A stretch of 64,000 bases of DNA from PXAP01 sp964421595 (GCA_964421595.1 CAYQXY010000001.1:1-64000), one strand, 5' to 3'. Counted from the stretch's first letter, positions 24,788 through 33,964 are shown. Made by a program: numbers and translations. Notes: generated by a model from the letters alone, not told the origin.

Positions 24788-25780
24788 TTATTCCTTGTCT
24801 AATTTATATTTTGATATATCCATCCCAAAGTTGAGGTTCATTGCATCCAGCAGCTCATCAAGCTCAGTAAGTGATTTTTTACCGAAATTCCTGAATTTCA
24901 ACAGATCATTCTTATTGAACTTTACAAGGTCTCCCAGTGTTTCAACCTCGGCAGCTTTCAGACAATTCAGTGCCCTGACTGAAAGGTCAAGGTCAACCAG
25001 TCTTGATTTGAGAAGCTGCCTCATGTGCAGAACTTCTTCATCAAATTCTTCATTGGCAAATTTCTCATCTGTTTCAAGAGTGATCTTCTCGTCGGAAAAG
25101 AGCATCAGGTGATAGATAAGGATCTTTGCAGATTCCTTAAGTGCTTCTTTAGGATGAATTGATCCGTCAGTCTGTATTTCAAAAATCAGCTTTTCATAAT
25201 CTGTTTTCTGCTCAACCCTGAAATTCTCAACAGTATATTTGACATTCTTTATAGGAGTAAATATAGAATCTACAGCCACAACGCCAAATTCAGAATCGAC
25301 AGGCTTATTCTCATCAGAAGGAACATATCCGCGTCCTTTATTGATATTCAGTTCAATCTGCAATTTGGTGTCCTGATCCATCCTGCAAATTAACAGATCC
25401 GGGTTCAATACCGCAAAGCCATTCAGGAATTTTGAAAGATCGCCTGCCCTGAACTCTTCCTGTCCGCTAATGGTGACATTTACTTTTTCACCTTCTGAAT
25501 CTTCAATCTGCTTCTTTAATCTTACCTGCTTAAGGTTAAGAATGATTTCCGTTACATCCTCAAGAACTCCGGTAATGGTCGAAAACTCATGATCGACACC
25601 GGAAATCTTAATCCAGGTAATAGCATATCCTTCAAGTGAAGAAAGAAGGACCCTCCTGAGTGTATTACCAATGGTTATACCATATCCTGGTTCAAGCGGA
25701 CGGAACTCAAACTTACCGTACGTGTCGGTAGATTCAAGCATTATAACTTGTTCGGGTTTCTGAAATGTTAATATTGCCAT
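24788..25780 (-). CDS. rpoA: RNA polymerase alpha subunit
   Basis: This 330-residue protein is the assembly platform of RNA polymerase. The N-terminal domain (about 1-235) has GYGITIGNTLRRVLLSSLEG, which dimerises and binds beta/beta-prime. The C-terminal domain (about 265-320) has LVDLDLSVRALNCLKAAEV and LLKFRNFGKKSLTEL, which contact DNA and activators. It lies between rpsD and rplQ, the conserved alpha-operon order, with 7 and 5 bp gaps. Confidence 0.98.
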   Translation of the reverse strand: MAILTFQKPEQVIMLESTDTYGKFEFRPLEPGYGITIGNTLRRVLLSSLEGYAITWIKISGVDHEFSTITGVLEDVTEIILNLKQVRLKKQIEDSEGEKVNVTISGQEEFRAGDLSKFLNGFAVLNPDLLICRMDQDTKLQIELNINKGRGYVPSDENKPVDSEFGVVAVDSIFTPIKNVKYTVENFRVEQKTDYEKLIFEIQTDGSIHPKEALKESAKILIYHLMLFSDEKITLETDEKFANEEFDEEVLHMRQLLKSRLVDLDLSVRALNCLKAAEVETLGDLVKFNKNDLLKFRNFGKKSLTELDELLDAMNLNFGMDISKYKLDKE

Positions 25781-25787
25781 TACAATT

Positions 25788-26396
25788 TTATTTTGAGTAC
25801 AATTCTACAATCAATTGTTCCTTTATGTTTTCGGGAATATCTTCCCTCTCAGGCATATTCAAAAACCTACCTGTCATTTTATCTGAATCCCATTCTATCC
25901 AGGAATATGCATTCCGCTTTCTCCCGCTCAGGGATTCTGTTATGACTTCAAGCGATTTGGATTTCTCCCTGACACCTACAAACTCACCGGCTTTAACGAT
26001 ATAGGAAGGAATATTTAAAACCTTTCCGTCTACAGTTATATGTCTGTGTGAAACCAGCTGTCTCGCACCAGCCCTTGTAGGGGCAATTCCCATACGGAAT
26101 ACTACGTTATCAAGCCTCGACTCCAGTAACTGAAGAAGAGCTTCGCCGGTTACACTTTTTGAGCGGGATGCCCTTTTGAAAAGATTTAAAAACTGGCGCT
26201 CAAGTACACCATAAGTATATTTTGCTTTCTGTTTTTCCTGTAACTGTACGCCGTACTCTGAGGTTTTTTTTCTTTTCCTCATATTTCCATGCATCCCCGG
26301 AGGAAAATTTTTCTTCTCGAATGTCTTGTCGGCACCGAAAATAGGTTCGCCGAATTTTCTTGCTATTCTGGTTCTTGGTCCTGTATATCTAGCCAT
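25788..26396 (-). CDS. rpsD: Ribosomal protein S4
   Basis: This 202-residue small-subunit protein initiates 16S rRNA 5'-domain assembly. It has MARYTGPRTRIARKFGEPI at the N-terminus and the S4 RNA-binding domain LESRLDNVVFRMGIAPTRAGARQLVSHRHI. It lacks the four-Cys zinc motif of some S4 proteins, as in other zinc-free (C-minus) forms. Position in the alpha operon is standard. Confidence 0.97.
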   Translation of the reverse strand: MARYTGPRTRIARKFGEPIFGADKTFEKKNFPPGMHGNMRKRKKTSEYGVQLQEKQKAKYTYGVLERQFLNLFKRASRSKSVTGEALLQLLESRLDNVVFRMGIAPTRAGARQLVSHRHITVDGKVLNIPSYIVKAGEFVGVREKSKSLEVITESLSGRKRNAYSWIEWDSDKMTGRFLNMPEREDIPENIKEQLIVELYSK

Positions 26397-26437
26397 CTCT
26401 TTGAATAAGTTATTTGTTTTGCTGACTCATCAATTAA

Positions 26438-26827
26438 TTATACACGTCTGCGTTTAGGTGGACGGCACCCGTTATGGGGCAATGGTGTTACATCGACAAT
26501 CTCTGTAACTTCAATCCCCGAGGTATGAATGGTTCGTATTGCAGATTCACGGCCCGAACCGGGACCTTTAACGAATACCTTCACTTTCCGCAACCCAAGA
26601 TCATAGGCCTTTTTCGCACAATCGGCGGCAGAAACCTGTGCGGCGTAAGGGGTGTTCTTCTTCGAACCGCGAAAACCGTTTTTCCCCGCCGATGACCATG
26701 ATATAACCTGTCCGTTATTATTTGTCAGGGTGACGATAATATTGTTAAATGATGCATGTATATGGGCCTGACCTACAGACTCAACTTTTACAACTCTCTT
26801 TTTTGATGTACCTACTTTCTTAGCCAT
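26438..26827 (-). CDS. rpsK: Ribosomal protein S11
   Basis: This 129-residue small-subunit platform protein has AHIHASFNNIIVTLT, SAGKNGFRGSKKNTPYAAQ, GPGSGRESAIR and the C-terminal PHNGCRPPKRRRV. Full length. It lies 10 bp after rpsM and 41 bp before rpsD. Confidence 0.97.
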   Translation of the reverse strand: MAKKVGTSKKRVVKVESVGQAHIHASFNNIIVTLTNNNGQVISWSSAGKNGFRGSKKNTPYAAQVSAADCAKKAYDLGLRKVKVFVKGPGSGRESAIRTIHTSGIEVTEIVDVTPLPHNGCRPPKRRRV

Positions 26828-26837
26828 ATTTTAAAGA

Positions 26838-27215
26838 TTATTTAGTTGCCATTTTTTTGTTGGCAACGGTTTTCTTTCTGCCTTTACGGGTCCTTGCATT
26901 ATTCTTTGTACTTTGTCCGCGAACCGGTAAACCAATACGATGACGTATGCCCCGGTAACAGCCGATGTCCATCAACCTCTTGATATTCATCTGCACAGAG
27001 GACCGTAATTCACCCTCTACCTTAAGCTTTTCATTAATAATGGTCCTGATGCTGGACAACTGATCGTCATCCCAGTCTTTTACCTTAATATTCACATCTA
27101 TCCCTGCTTCGTTCAGAATCTGAACAGCTGTGCTTCGACCAATTCCAAAAATATAGGTAAGTCCGATTTCACCTCGTTTGTTTTTTGGTAGATCTACACC
27201 GACAATTCTTGCCAT
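26838..27215 (-). CDS. rpsM: Ribosomal protein S13
   Basis: This 125-residue small-subunit head protein contacts the P-site tRNA and the B1 bridges. It begins MARIVGVDLPKNKRGEIGLT and ends in the basic RGQSTKNNARTRKGRKKTVA tail. It is the first gene of the alpha-operon part, 35 bp after rpmJ. Confidence 0.97.
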   Translation of the reverse strand: MARIVGVDLPKNKRGEIGLTYIFGIGRSTAVQILNEAGIDVNIKVKDWDDDQLSSIRTIINEKLKVEGELRSSVQMNIKRLMDIGCYRGIRHRIGLPVRGQSTKNNARTRKGRKKTVANKKMATK

Positions 27216-27250
27216 AATTTATAATTAATAATTTACAAAATTAAAACCAA

Positions 27251-27367
27251 CTACCCTTGTCTTTGTTTGAACTTAGGATTTTTTTTGCTGATTACATATA
27301 ACCGTCCCTTTCTGCGGACAATTTTACAATCTGCACTTCTCTTCTTAACGGAGGCTCTTACCTTCAT
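27251..27367 (-). CDS. rpmJ: Ribosomal protein L36 (zinc-free form)
   Basis: A 38-codon gene on the minus strand begins MKVRASVKKRSADCKIVRRK and ends KKNPKFKQRQG, a complete L36. Of the usual CxxC...C...H zinc ligands only one Cys (residue 14) remains, so it is the C-minus form that needs no zinc. It lies between infA (17 bp) and rpsM (35 bp), its normal place in the spc/alpha junction. Confidence 0.95.
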   Translation of the reverse strand: MKVRASVKKRSADCKIVRRKGRLYVISKKNPKFKQRQG

Positions 27368-27384
27368 ATCTAAGTAGTTTAAAA

Positions 27385-27603
27385 TTATTTATACCTGTAA
27401 CATATTCTTCCCTTTGACAGATCGTAAGGTGACATCTCCACCTTTACCTTATCACCTGGCAGAATTTTAATATAATGCATTCTCATTTTGCCCGATATAT
27501 GAGCAATAATTGTATGTCCATTCTCCAATTCTACCTTAAACATCGCGTTGGATAAGGCTTCAACAATTGTACCGTCCTGTTCTATGGCCTTTTGTTTTGC
27601 CAT
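27385..27603 (-). CDS. infA: Translation initiation factor IF-1
   Basis: This 72-residue S1-like OB-fold protein occupies the ribosomal A site during initiation. It has MAKQKAIEQDGTIVEALSNA, F-VELENGH-I-AHISGKMR and VKVEMSPYDLSKGRI-YR. Its first 22 bp overlap the end of map, which suggests translational coupling. Confidence 0.97.
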   Translation of the reverse strand: MAKQKAIEQDGTIVEALSNAMFKVELENGHTIIAHISGKMRMHYIKILPGDKVKVEMSPYDLSKGRICYRYK

Positions 27604-28391
27604 GGTAACCTTTTGTTTTTTATAATTAATTCTTCTTCAATAAATTCAAATGTCGACAGTATATCAGCCTTACCTTTTTCAACAACCAGCGCAAGTTCAT
27701 AATGCGCCGAAGGTTTGTTGTCCCTGGTGCGGATTGTCCAGCCATCTTCCTCCTGCACAATTGCCTTTCCTCCAAGGTTAATCATTGGTTCTATGCACAG
27801 AACCATTCCCGGTTTAAGCATTGAACCTTTTCCTCTTCTCCCGTAATTGGGTACTTCAGGTTCTTCATGAAGCTTTGATCCCAATCCGTGCCCTACCATC
27901 TCCCTGACCACAGAAAATCCTCCCTGTTCGGCATGCTGTTGAACTGCATATCCGATATCACCCACACGTTTCCCGGAAACAGCCTGATCAATTCCTTTAA
28001 ACAGCGATTCATAAGTTATCTTCAGTAATTCTGCAACCTCATGAGTTAGTTCGCCGACAGCAAACGTATAAGCTGTATCACCATAATAGCCATTCATTTT
28101 AACACCACAATCGACCGAAACAATATCACCATCTTTTAGCACATATGAAGAGGGTATTCCATGGACAACCTGAGAGTTTACAGAGGTGCAAAGTGTGTTG
28201 GGAAATCCGTTGTAACCTTTGAACCCGGGCACTGCATTATGGTCAAGAATATACTCTTCAGCCAGCCGGTCGAGCTCAAGAGTACTTACTCCAGGTTCGA
28301 TAACTTTTGCAACTTCTGCAAGTGTTCTGGAAACAAGCAGGTTGCACTCCCTCAATATTTCAATGGCTTCACTTTTATTTTCAATCAACAT
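27582..28391 (-). CDS. map: Methionine aminopeptidase, type I
   Basis: This 269-residue enzyme removes the initiator Met. Metal ligands are visible as the Asp of SVDCGVK, the Asp of GYYGDTAYTF, the His of MVGHGLG, and Glu residues in CIEPMIN and QEEDGWT; the substrate-binding His is in SQVVHGIP. I chose ATG 28391 (MLIENKSEAIEILREC) because the in-frame ATG at 28433 would overlap secY and add 14 unrelated residues. The 3' end overlaps infA by 22 bp. Confidence 0.95.
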   Translation of the reverse strand: MLIENKSEAIEILRECNLLVSRTLAEVAKVIEPGVSTLELDRLAEEYILDHNAVPGFKGYNGFPNTLCTSVNSQVVHGIPSSYVLKDGDIVSVDCGVKMNGYYGDTAYTFAVGELTHEVAELLKITYESLFKGIDQAVSGKRVGDIGYAVQQHAEQGGFSVVREMVGHGLGSKLHEEPEVPNYGRRGKGSMLKPGMVLCIEPMINLGGKAIVQEEDGWTIRTRDNKPSAHYELALVVEKGKADILSTFEFIEEELIIKNKRLPWQNKRP

Positions 28392-28413
28392 CAAAGAACT
28401 TTTATTTATTTGG

Positions 28414-29754
28414 TCAGATCGTTCCCCCGCCACTTCTGCCCTTGATCCTGCCAGACTTCATCAATCCGTCGTAATGCCTCATAAGCAGGTGACTTTCAAT
28501 TTGCTGTAAAGTATCCAGCACAACCCCTACCATAATCAGGAGGGATGTACCCCCATAAAACTGTGCCCATTGTGAATTGACCCCGGCAATCATGGCAAAA
28601 GCAGGCAGTATGGCTACAAGCGCAAGAAAAATTGATCCCGGAAGAGTAATTCGCGACATAATGGTATCAAGAAACTCAACAGTTCTCTTTCCGGGTTTGA
28701 CCCCGGGAATGAATCCTCCGTTCCGTTTCATATCCTCAGCCATCTGTCCCGGATTAATCGTAACTGCTGTATAAAAATATGTAAATAGTATTATCAGTAC
28801 TGCAAATGTAAAGTTATACCAAAATCCTGTAAAATCACTGAATGCTGCTGCAAAACCTGTCATGGTTTCAGTGGGTGCAAAACTGGAAAGGGTAAGCGGT
28901 ATAAACATCAGTGCCTGGGCAAATATAATCGGCATAACACCGGCAGAATTCACTTTTAAAGGAATATACTGCCTTACTCCTCCATATTGTTTGTTCCCTA
29001 CAATTCTTTTTGCATACTGAACCGGGATACGTCTTGTTCCCTGAACAAGAAGAATGACTCCCATAAAAATAAAGAACAGCACCACCATCTCGACAATAAA
29101 CATGATAAGTCCGCCTCCCTGCTGTTGCTCAAGTTTGGCAAAAAATTCAGCAAACAAGGCATAAGGCAATCTTGAGATTATACCTACCATGATGATAAGC
29201 GAAATTCCGTTCCCGATTCCCTTGTCGGTTATCCGCTCACCCAGCCACATAACAAACATGGTACCGGCTATAAGTATAACTACTGATGAAACCCAGAATA
29301 GCGGTCCTCCCAGAACAAATGCTTCGGGTGGAAGCTGAACCTGCAGGTTCCTGAGATATGCAGGACCCTGAAATATCAGAATAAATACGGTCAGATATCT
29401 TGTAATCTGATTGATCTTCCTCCTGCCACTCTCACCTTCACGTTGAAGCCTTTGAAAATATGGAATGGCAATCCCCAATAACTGAACAACGATAGATGCA
29501 GAAATATACGGCATTATACCAAGTGCAAAGATCGATGCGTTTGCAAAAGCACCGCCGGAAAACATATCGAGTAATCCGAGTATCCCATCAGAGGTCTGCT
29601 GCTGTAATGCAGCAAGCTGGGAAGGATCGACACCGGGTAACACAACAAACGAACCAAGGCGGTAAATAAGCAGTATCCCAAGAGTATATAAAATTCTTGA
29701 GCGAAGATCCTCAATCTTAAAAATATTCTTTATAGTTTCAATGAATGACTTCAT
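28414..29754 (-). CDS. secY: Protein translocase subunit SecY
   Basis: This 446-residue membrane protein, with ten helices, forms the Sec channel. Landmarks are the plug/helix 2 region FSGGAFANASIFALGIMPYISASI, the cytoplasmic loop QREGESGRRKINQ, and the C5 loop NGGFIPGVKPGKRT. It lies between rplO and map, its usual position in the spc operon. The 106-bp gap to rplO is the largest gap between spc-operon genes. Confidence 0.97.
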   Translation of the reverse strand: MKSFIETIKNIFKIEDLRSRILYTLGILLIYRLGSFVVLPGVDPSQLAALQQQTSDGILGLLDMFSGGAFANASIFALGIMPYISASIVVQLLGIAIPYFQRLQREGESGRRKINQITRYLTVFILIFQGPAYLRNLQVQLPPEAFVLGGPLFWVSSVVILIAGTMFVMWLGERITDKGIGNGISLIIMVGIISRLPYALFAEFFAKLEQQQGGGLIMFIVEMVVLFFIFMGVILLVQGTRRIPVQYAKRIVGNKQYGGVRQYIPLKVNSAGVMPIIFAQALMFIPLTLSSFAPTETMTGFAAAFSDFTGFWYNFTFAVLIILFTYFYTAVTINPGQMAEDMKRNGGFIPGVKPGKRTVEFLDTIMSRITLPGSIFLALVAILPAFAMIAGVNSQWAQFYGGTSLLIMVGVVLDTLQQIESHLLMRHYDGLMKSGRIKGRSGGGTI

Positions 29755-29860
29755 TCGTATATATCAGGTTAATCAAATTATTAAACACTTGGTTTTTTGC
29801 ATGACAATTAAACCTTTTTGCTGAAAAGTTATAACAGCTGCCGGCCTGTCATGCACGGGC

Positions 29861-30307
29861 CTAAATTTTTACTACTGTACCACCTGATTTTTCAATTGCT
29901 TCCTGAGCTGTTTTTGAAAATGCATGAGCTGATACCTCCAGCTTTGCATCAAGCGTTCCATCTCCAAGGATCTTTATCAAATCATTTCTCGAAGCATATC
30001 CGGCACTCACCAGCATTTCTATATCTATTGATGCAGTACCGGTTTTTTCAGAGAGCTCCTGCAATAATCCAATATTAATGCCCTTGAAGGATCTGCGGTT
30101 AATATTTTTAAATCCGAATTTAGGCACCCTTCTCTGGAGTGGCATCTGCCCACCTTCAAACCCAACCTTTCTGCTGTACCCTGATCGTGATTTTTGTCCC
30201 TTATGCCCCTTTGTGGCAGTTCCTCCTCTTGTAGAACCTTCACCTCTGCCAAGTCTTTTGTTCCGTTTAACGGAGCCTTCAGCAGGCTTTAAATTACTCA
30301 AATTCAT
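29861..30307 (-). CDS. rplO: Ribosomal protein L15
   Basis: This 148-residue large-subunit protein has the glycine-rich, basic N-terminal extension (RLGRGEGSTRGGTATKGHKG, then GFEGGQMPLQRRVPKFGF) and the C-terminal globular part with VSAHAFSKTAQEAIEKSGG. Normal length and place. Confidence 0.97.
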   Translation of the reverse strand: MNLSNLKPAEGSVKRNKRLGRGEGSTRGGTATKGHKGQKSRSGYSRKVGFEGGQMPLQRRVPKFGFKNINRRSFKGINIGLLQELSEKTGTASIDIEMLVSAGYASRNDLIKILGDGTLDAKLEVSAHAFSKTAQEAIEKSGGTVVKI

Positions 30308-30322
30308 ATCTGTAATCTGTTT

Positions 30323-30514
30323 TTATTTTACCTCTTCAATTTTCAGCAAATGCCTGACTTTTTCAAGCATGCCCAGGAGTTGCGGAGAAGATTCTGCCTC
30401 AACACTGTTGCTTATCTTTTTCAGGCCGAGGGCTTCCATTGTCCGTTTCTGGCGCTCGGTGCTACCGATTATGCTTTTTACCTGAGTGTATCTTATCTTC
30501 TTAATCTTAGCCAT
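30323..30514 (-). CDS. rpmD: Ribosomal protein L30
   Basis: This 63-residue large-subunit protein begins MAKIKKIRYTQVKSIIGSTE, with the family's RQKRTMEALGLKKISNSVE core. I chose ATG 30514; an in-frame ATG two codons upstream is less typical. It lies 15 bp before rplO and 15 bp after rpsE. Confidence 0.95.
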   Translation of the reverse strand: MAKIKKIRYTQVKSIIGSTERQKRTMEALGLKKISNSVEAESSPQLLGMLEKVRHLLKIEEVK

Positions 30515-30529
30515 GATCATTAATTAAAT

Positions 30530-31045
30530 CTAACCGTTAAAAACTCTTTCCAGGGGTATGCCTCTGAGTTCGGAAATTGTATGGGCGTCACGCAATTCCA
30601 TGAGCGCTTCAAATGTTGCCTTAACCAGGTTATGCGGATTGGATGATCCTTTTGATTTGGCAAGTACATCGGTTATGCCGACGCTCTCGAGTACAGCACG
30701 CATAGCACCACCTGCTACAACACCTGTTCCGTGTGAAGCAGGTTTTAGAAACACTTTTGCACCACCATACTTGGCAAACTGCTCATGCGGAATAGTTCCT
30801 TTGTGGATAGGTACCCTGACAAGGTTCTTTTTTGCATCTTCAATTCCTTTGGAGATTGCTGTAGTTACTTCATTTGCCTTGCCAAGACCGTAACCGACTA
30901 TCCCATCTTCATTACCAACCACTACAATGGCCGAAAAACTGAATGTACGTCCGCCCTTGGTTACTTTGGTAACACGCTGAATACTTACAACGCGGTCTTT
31001 TAGTTCCAGATCACTGGTTTTTACTTTTCTGATTGTTGTTGACAT
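30530..31045 (-). CDS. rpsE: Ribosomal protein S5
   Basis: This 171-residue small-subunit protein has the N-terminal double-stranded-RNA-like domain (DRVVSIQRVTKVTKGGR, then GLGKANEV) and C-terminal domain (GTGVVAGGAMRAVLESVGI, SSNPHNLVKATFEAL). It helps decoding fidelity and helicase activity at the mRNA entry. Full length, 4 bp after rplR. Confidence 0.97.
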   Translation of the reverse strand: MSTTIRKVKTSDLELKDRVVSIQRVTKVTKGGRTFSFSAIVVVGNEDGIVGYGLGKANEVTTAISKGIEDAKKNLVRVPIHKGTIPHEQFAKYGGAKVFLKPASHGTGVVAGGAMRAVLESVGITDVLAKSKGSSNPHNLVKATFEALMELRDAHTISELRGIPLERVFNG

Positions 31046-31049
31046 AACC

Positions 31050-31406
31050 CTATAATTTTAATCCACCTTCCCGGGCGGCATCAGCTAAAGCCTTTACCCT
31101 GCCGTGGTATAAATAACCATTTCTGTCAAATACTACATTGGAAATTCCCTTTTCAAGAGATTTCTCTGCAATAAGTTTCCCGACTTGTTTCGCCTGATCG
31201 ATCTTATTAACCTTTCCGGAAGCTTCATCAATTTTACCTGAAGAAGCGGCAACAAGTGTCCTGCCATTAAGATCATCTATAAGCTGCACATACATCCCCC
31301 GGTTACTGCGGAAAACTGTCATTCTCGGCCGATCATTCGTTCCGGAAATGTTTTTGCGAATTCTCATTTTGATTCGCTTTCTTCTTTTAAGCTTAGTTAA
31401 AGCCAT
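31050..31406 (-). CDS. rplR: Ribosomal protein L18
   Basis: This 118-residue 5S-rRNA-binding protein has KRIKMRIRKNISGTNDRPRM, FRSNRGMYVQLID and the C-terminal FDRNGYLYHGRVKALADAAR. Normal length; 23 bp gap to rplF. Confidence 0.97.
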   Translation of the reverse strand: MALTKLKRRKRIKMRIRKNISGTNDRPRMTVFRSNRGMYVQLIDDLNGRTLVAASSGKIDEASGKVNKIDQAKQVGKLIAEKSLEKGISNVVFDRNGYLYHGRVKALADAAREGGLKL

Positions 31407-31429
31407 GATTTATTACCTGTTTTGAAATA

Positions 31430-31984
31430 TTATACACTTGCAGATTTTCCTGCCTTCTTCCTCAGTTGTTCCCCAACGAATTTAACACCCTTGCCCTTAT
31501 AAGGTTCTGGTTTGCGCAAAGACCTGATCTTTGCCGCCACCTGACCGATGAGCTGCTTGTCAATACTTTTCAGGGTAATAATTGGATTGCTTCGCCTTTC
31601 AGTCTTAGCTTCAACAGAAACTTCAGATGGTATTTCAAAAATTATATCGTGTGAATAACCCAGACTGAGTTCAAGCAACTGCCCTTTGGCTTCAGCTCTG
31701 TAACCTACACCTACCAGCTCCTGTTTTATCTCATAGCCTTTGTGAACACCCTCCACCATGTTGTTAACAAGTGAGCGGTACAGTCCATGCATCGCTTTGG
31801 TCTGGTTGTCTTCTGAGCCTCTTGTGAAACTCACCTGGTTATCTTCAACTTTAATGCCTATGCGGGCATCAACCTGTTGCGAAAGTTCTCCCAGGGGACC
31901 TTTCACCTTAACAAAATTATCTTTGTCAACCGTGAAGGTAACTTTTTCGGGCAATTCTATGGGTAAATATCCTATTCTTGACAT
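31430..31984 (-). CDS. rplF: Ribosomal protein L6
   Basis: This 184-residue large-subunit protein near the GTPase centre begins MSRIGYLPIELPEKVTF and ends with RKPEPYKGKGVKFVGEQLRKK. I chose ATG 31984 because the family begins here; the frame is open 11 codons further up, overlapping rpsH. Confidence 0.96.
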   Translation of the reverse strand: MSRIGYLPIELPEKVTFTVDKDNFVKVKGPLGELSQQVDARIGIKVEDNQVSFTRGSEDNQTKAMHGLYRSLVNNMVEGVHKGYEIKQELVGVGYRAEAKGQLLELSLGYSHDIIFEIPSEVSVEAKTERRSNPIITLKSIDKQLIGQVAAKIRSLRKPEPYKGKGVKFVGEQLRKKAGKSASV

Positions 31985-32001
31985 TGCTTTGTTTCCTCCA
32001 A

Positions 32002-32397
32002 TTAATATACATAACATAATACTTCACCGCCAATACTCTTCGTACGTGCTTCTTTATCGGACATTACACCCTGTGAAGTTGATAAGATGGCGATACCCAA
32101 ACCATTGAGTACCCTGGGAAGATCATCTTTCCCTTTATAATGGCGTAATCCCGGCCTGCTAACGCGACGCAGCGATTTTATGGCTGGCTGCTTAGTCTCA
32201 GGATGATATTTCAGGGCAATCTTGATCTTTCCCTGAACACCGTCGTCTTCAAATTTATAGTTTAAAACATAACCTTTCTCAAAGAGAATTTTGGTAATAT
32301 CTTTTTTTACGTTTGAAGCAGGAATCTCAACAATCTTATGCCGGGCCATCATGGCGTTTCTCAGCCGTGTAAGATAATCTGCTATAGGATCTGTCAT
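32002..32397 (-). CDS. rpsH: Ribosomal protein S8
   Basis: This 131-residue small-subunit protein has MTDPIADYLTRLRNAMMARH at the N-terminus and the RNA-binding LRRVSRPGLRHYKGKDDLPRV and ILSTSQGVMSDKEAR segments. In E. coli S8 is the spc-operon translational repressor; whether that holds here is not shown. Confidence 0.97.
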   Translation of the reverse strand: MTDPIADYLTRLRNAMMARHKIVEIPASNVKKDITKILFEKGYVLNYKFEDDGVQGKIKIALKYHPETKQPAIKSLRRVSRPGLRHYKGKDDLPRVLNGLGIAILSTSQGVMSDKEARTKSIGGEVLCYVY

Positions 32398-32423
32398 ATC
32401 TCTTAATTATTTAAAATATTTAC

Positions 32424-32693
32424 TTACCAACTTGCTTTTTTAATACCCGGAATAAGTCCCTTAGATGCCATCTCCCTGAAAGTTATCCTGCTCACACCAA
32501 ACTGACGTATATATCCTTTAGGCCGTCCGGTAAGTTTACAACGGTTGTGTAACCTGATCGGATTACTGTTCCGGGGTAAAAGACTTAAACCTACATAATC
32601 ACCTTCAGCTTTGAGTTTTGCGCGTCTGTCCGCATAACGGTCAACCAGTTTTTGTCTGCGTACTTCACGCGCTTTCATTGATTCTTTAGCCAT
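32424..32693 (-). CDS. rpsN: Ribosomal protein S14 (zinc-free form)
   Basis: This 89-residue small-subunit protein has MAKESMKAREVRRQKLVDRY and the CKLTGRPKGYIRQFGVSRI core. The CxxC zinc pairs of the short S14 form are absent and the length is that of the zinc-free form, matching the zinc-free L36 and S4 here. It begins 1 bp after the rplE stop. Confidence 0.97.
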   Translation of the reverse strand: MAKESMKAREVRRQKLVDRYADRRAKLKAEGDYVGLSLLPRNSNPIRLHNRCKLTGRPKGYIRQFGVSRITFREMASKGLIPGIKKASW

Positions 32694-32694
32694 G

Positions 32695-33252
32695 CTATAT
32701 TTTTTTTACGTTCTTAAATGGTATACCGAACTCACGAAGAAGAGCAAAGCCCTCTTCATCAGTAGGCGCAGTCGTAACAAAGGTTATTTCCATTCCGAGT
32801 ATCTTGTTTATCTTATCGATATCAACTTCCGGAAAAATTATCTGCTCTGTAATTCCCAGAGTATAGTTTCCTCTACCATCAAACTTACTGCTTACTCCGC
32901 GAAAATCCCTGATCCTGGGCAAGGCGGCTGATATCAGACGCTCCAGAAATTCATACATTTTCTCCCTTCGCAAAGTAACGCGCACTCCAATAGGCATTTC
33001 GCGACGCAGTTTGAAATTGGAAATATCCTTCCGCGATACAGTCTGCACTGCTTTCTGTCCGGAAATAGATGTAAGTTCAGTCTGCGCAATTTCGATAAGT
33101 TTCTTATCGGCAACAGCCTGTCCGACACCCTGATTGATTACTATCTTCTGTAATCTGGGTACCTGCATTACACTTTTATAGTTAAACTCTTTCTTTAGCG
33201 CAGGAACAATCTCCTGTGCATATCTCTCCTTGAGTGAAGGCCTGTAATCCAT
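32695..33252 (-). CDS. rplE: Ribosomal protein L5
   Basis: This 185-residue 5S-rRNA-binding protein forms bridge B1b. It has RLQKIVINQGVGQAVADKK, the SGQKAVQTVSRKDISNFKLR segment and a C-terminal GRGNYTLGITEQIIFPEVD. Its ATG overlaps the rplX stop in a TAATG arrangement. Confidence 0.97.
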   Translation of the reverse strand: MDYRPSLKERYAQEIVPALKKEFNYKSVMQVPRLQKIVINQGVGQAVADKKLIEIAQTELTSISGQKAVQTVSRKDISNFKLRREMPIGVRVTLRREKMYEFLERLISAALPRIRDFRGVSSKFDGRGNYTLGITEQIIFPEVDIDKINKILGMEITFVTTAPTDEEGFALLREFGIPFKNVKKI

Positions 33253-33575
33253 TACTTGATTTCCTCCCCTGTTTTTTTAGAATAACGTACCAATTTATTA
33301 TTTTCATCCAATTTCCTTCCAACCCTTGTCGGCTTTCCTGTAGATGGATCGACCAGCATCAGGTTTGAAATTCGGATCGGTCCTTCTTTCTTAATGATAC
33401 CTCCCTGGGTATGTTTAGCATTTGGTTTGGTATGGCGTGAAACCATGTTTACACCTTCCACGATAGCCTTTTCATCTTTGGTAACAACATCAAGTACCCG
33501 TCCCTGCTGGCCTCTGGATTCACCTGAGATAACATAAACCGTATCACCTTTTTTTATATGGTATTTTCTGCCCAT
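33252..33575 (-). CDS. rplX: Ribosomal protein L24
   Basis: This 107-residue KOW-domain protein initiates large-subunit assembly. It has MGRKYHIKKGDTVYVISGES, then GQQGRVLDV, and VEGVNMVSRHTKPN. Two ATGs lie in tandem at the start (33578 and 33575); the second gives the usual N-terminus. The stop overlaps the rplE start by one base. Confidence 0.96.
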   Translation of the reverse strand: MGRKYHIKKGDTVYVISGESRGQQGRVLDVVTKDEKAIVEGVNMVSRHTKPNAKHTQGGIIKKEGPIRISNLMLVDPSTGKPTRVGRKLDENNKLVRYSKKTGEEIK

Positions 33576-33596
33576 CAATCTAGATTTTAATATTAT

Positions 33597-33962
33597 TTAT
33601 AAAACTTCGGGTGCAAGGGAGACGATCTTCATGTATTTTTCACGAAGCTCACGTGGTACAGGTCCAAAAATACGTGTACCCCTGATTTCTCCAACGTTAT
33701 TCAAAAGAACAACAGCATTATCGTCAAAACGGATGTATGAGCCATCGTTTCTGCGTATCTCTTTCTTTGTGCGCACCACGACAGCTTTGCTAACGGTGCC
33801 TTTTTTTATTTCGCCTGAGGGTATTGCACTCTTGACAGTCACAACTATTTTGTCACCTACCCTGGCATACCTCTTACCGCTGCCGCCAAGTACCCTGATG
33901 CACAAAACCTCTTTGGCTCCGCTGTTGTCAGCTACACCTAATCTGCTTTCTTGTTGTATCAT
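33597..33962 (-). CDS. rplN: Ribosomal protein L14
   Basis: This 121-residue protein sits at bridge B5/B8. It begins MIQQESRLGVADNSGAKEVL, has the RGTRIFGPVPRELREKYMKIVSLAPEVL C-terminus in two parts (RGTRIFGPVPREL, then MKIVSLAPEVL), and is full length. It lies 2 bp after rpsQ. Confidence 0.97.
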   Translation of the reverse strand: MIQQESRLGVADNSGAKEVLCIRVLGGSGKRYARVGDKIVVTVKSAIPSGEIKKGTVSKAVVVRTKKEIRRNDGSYIRFDDNAVVLLNNVGEIRGTRIFGPVPRELREKYMKIVSLAPEVL

Positions 33963-33964
33963 AG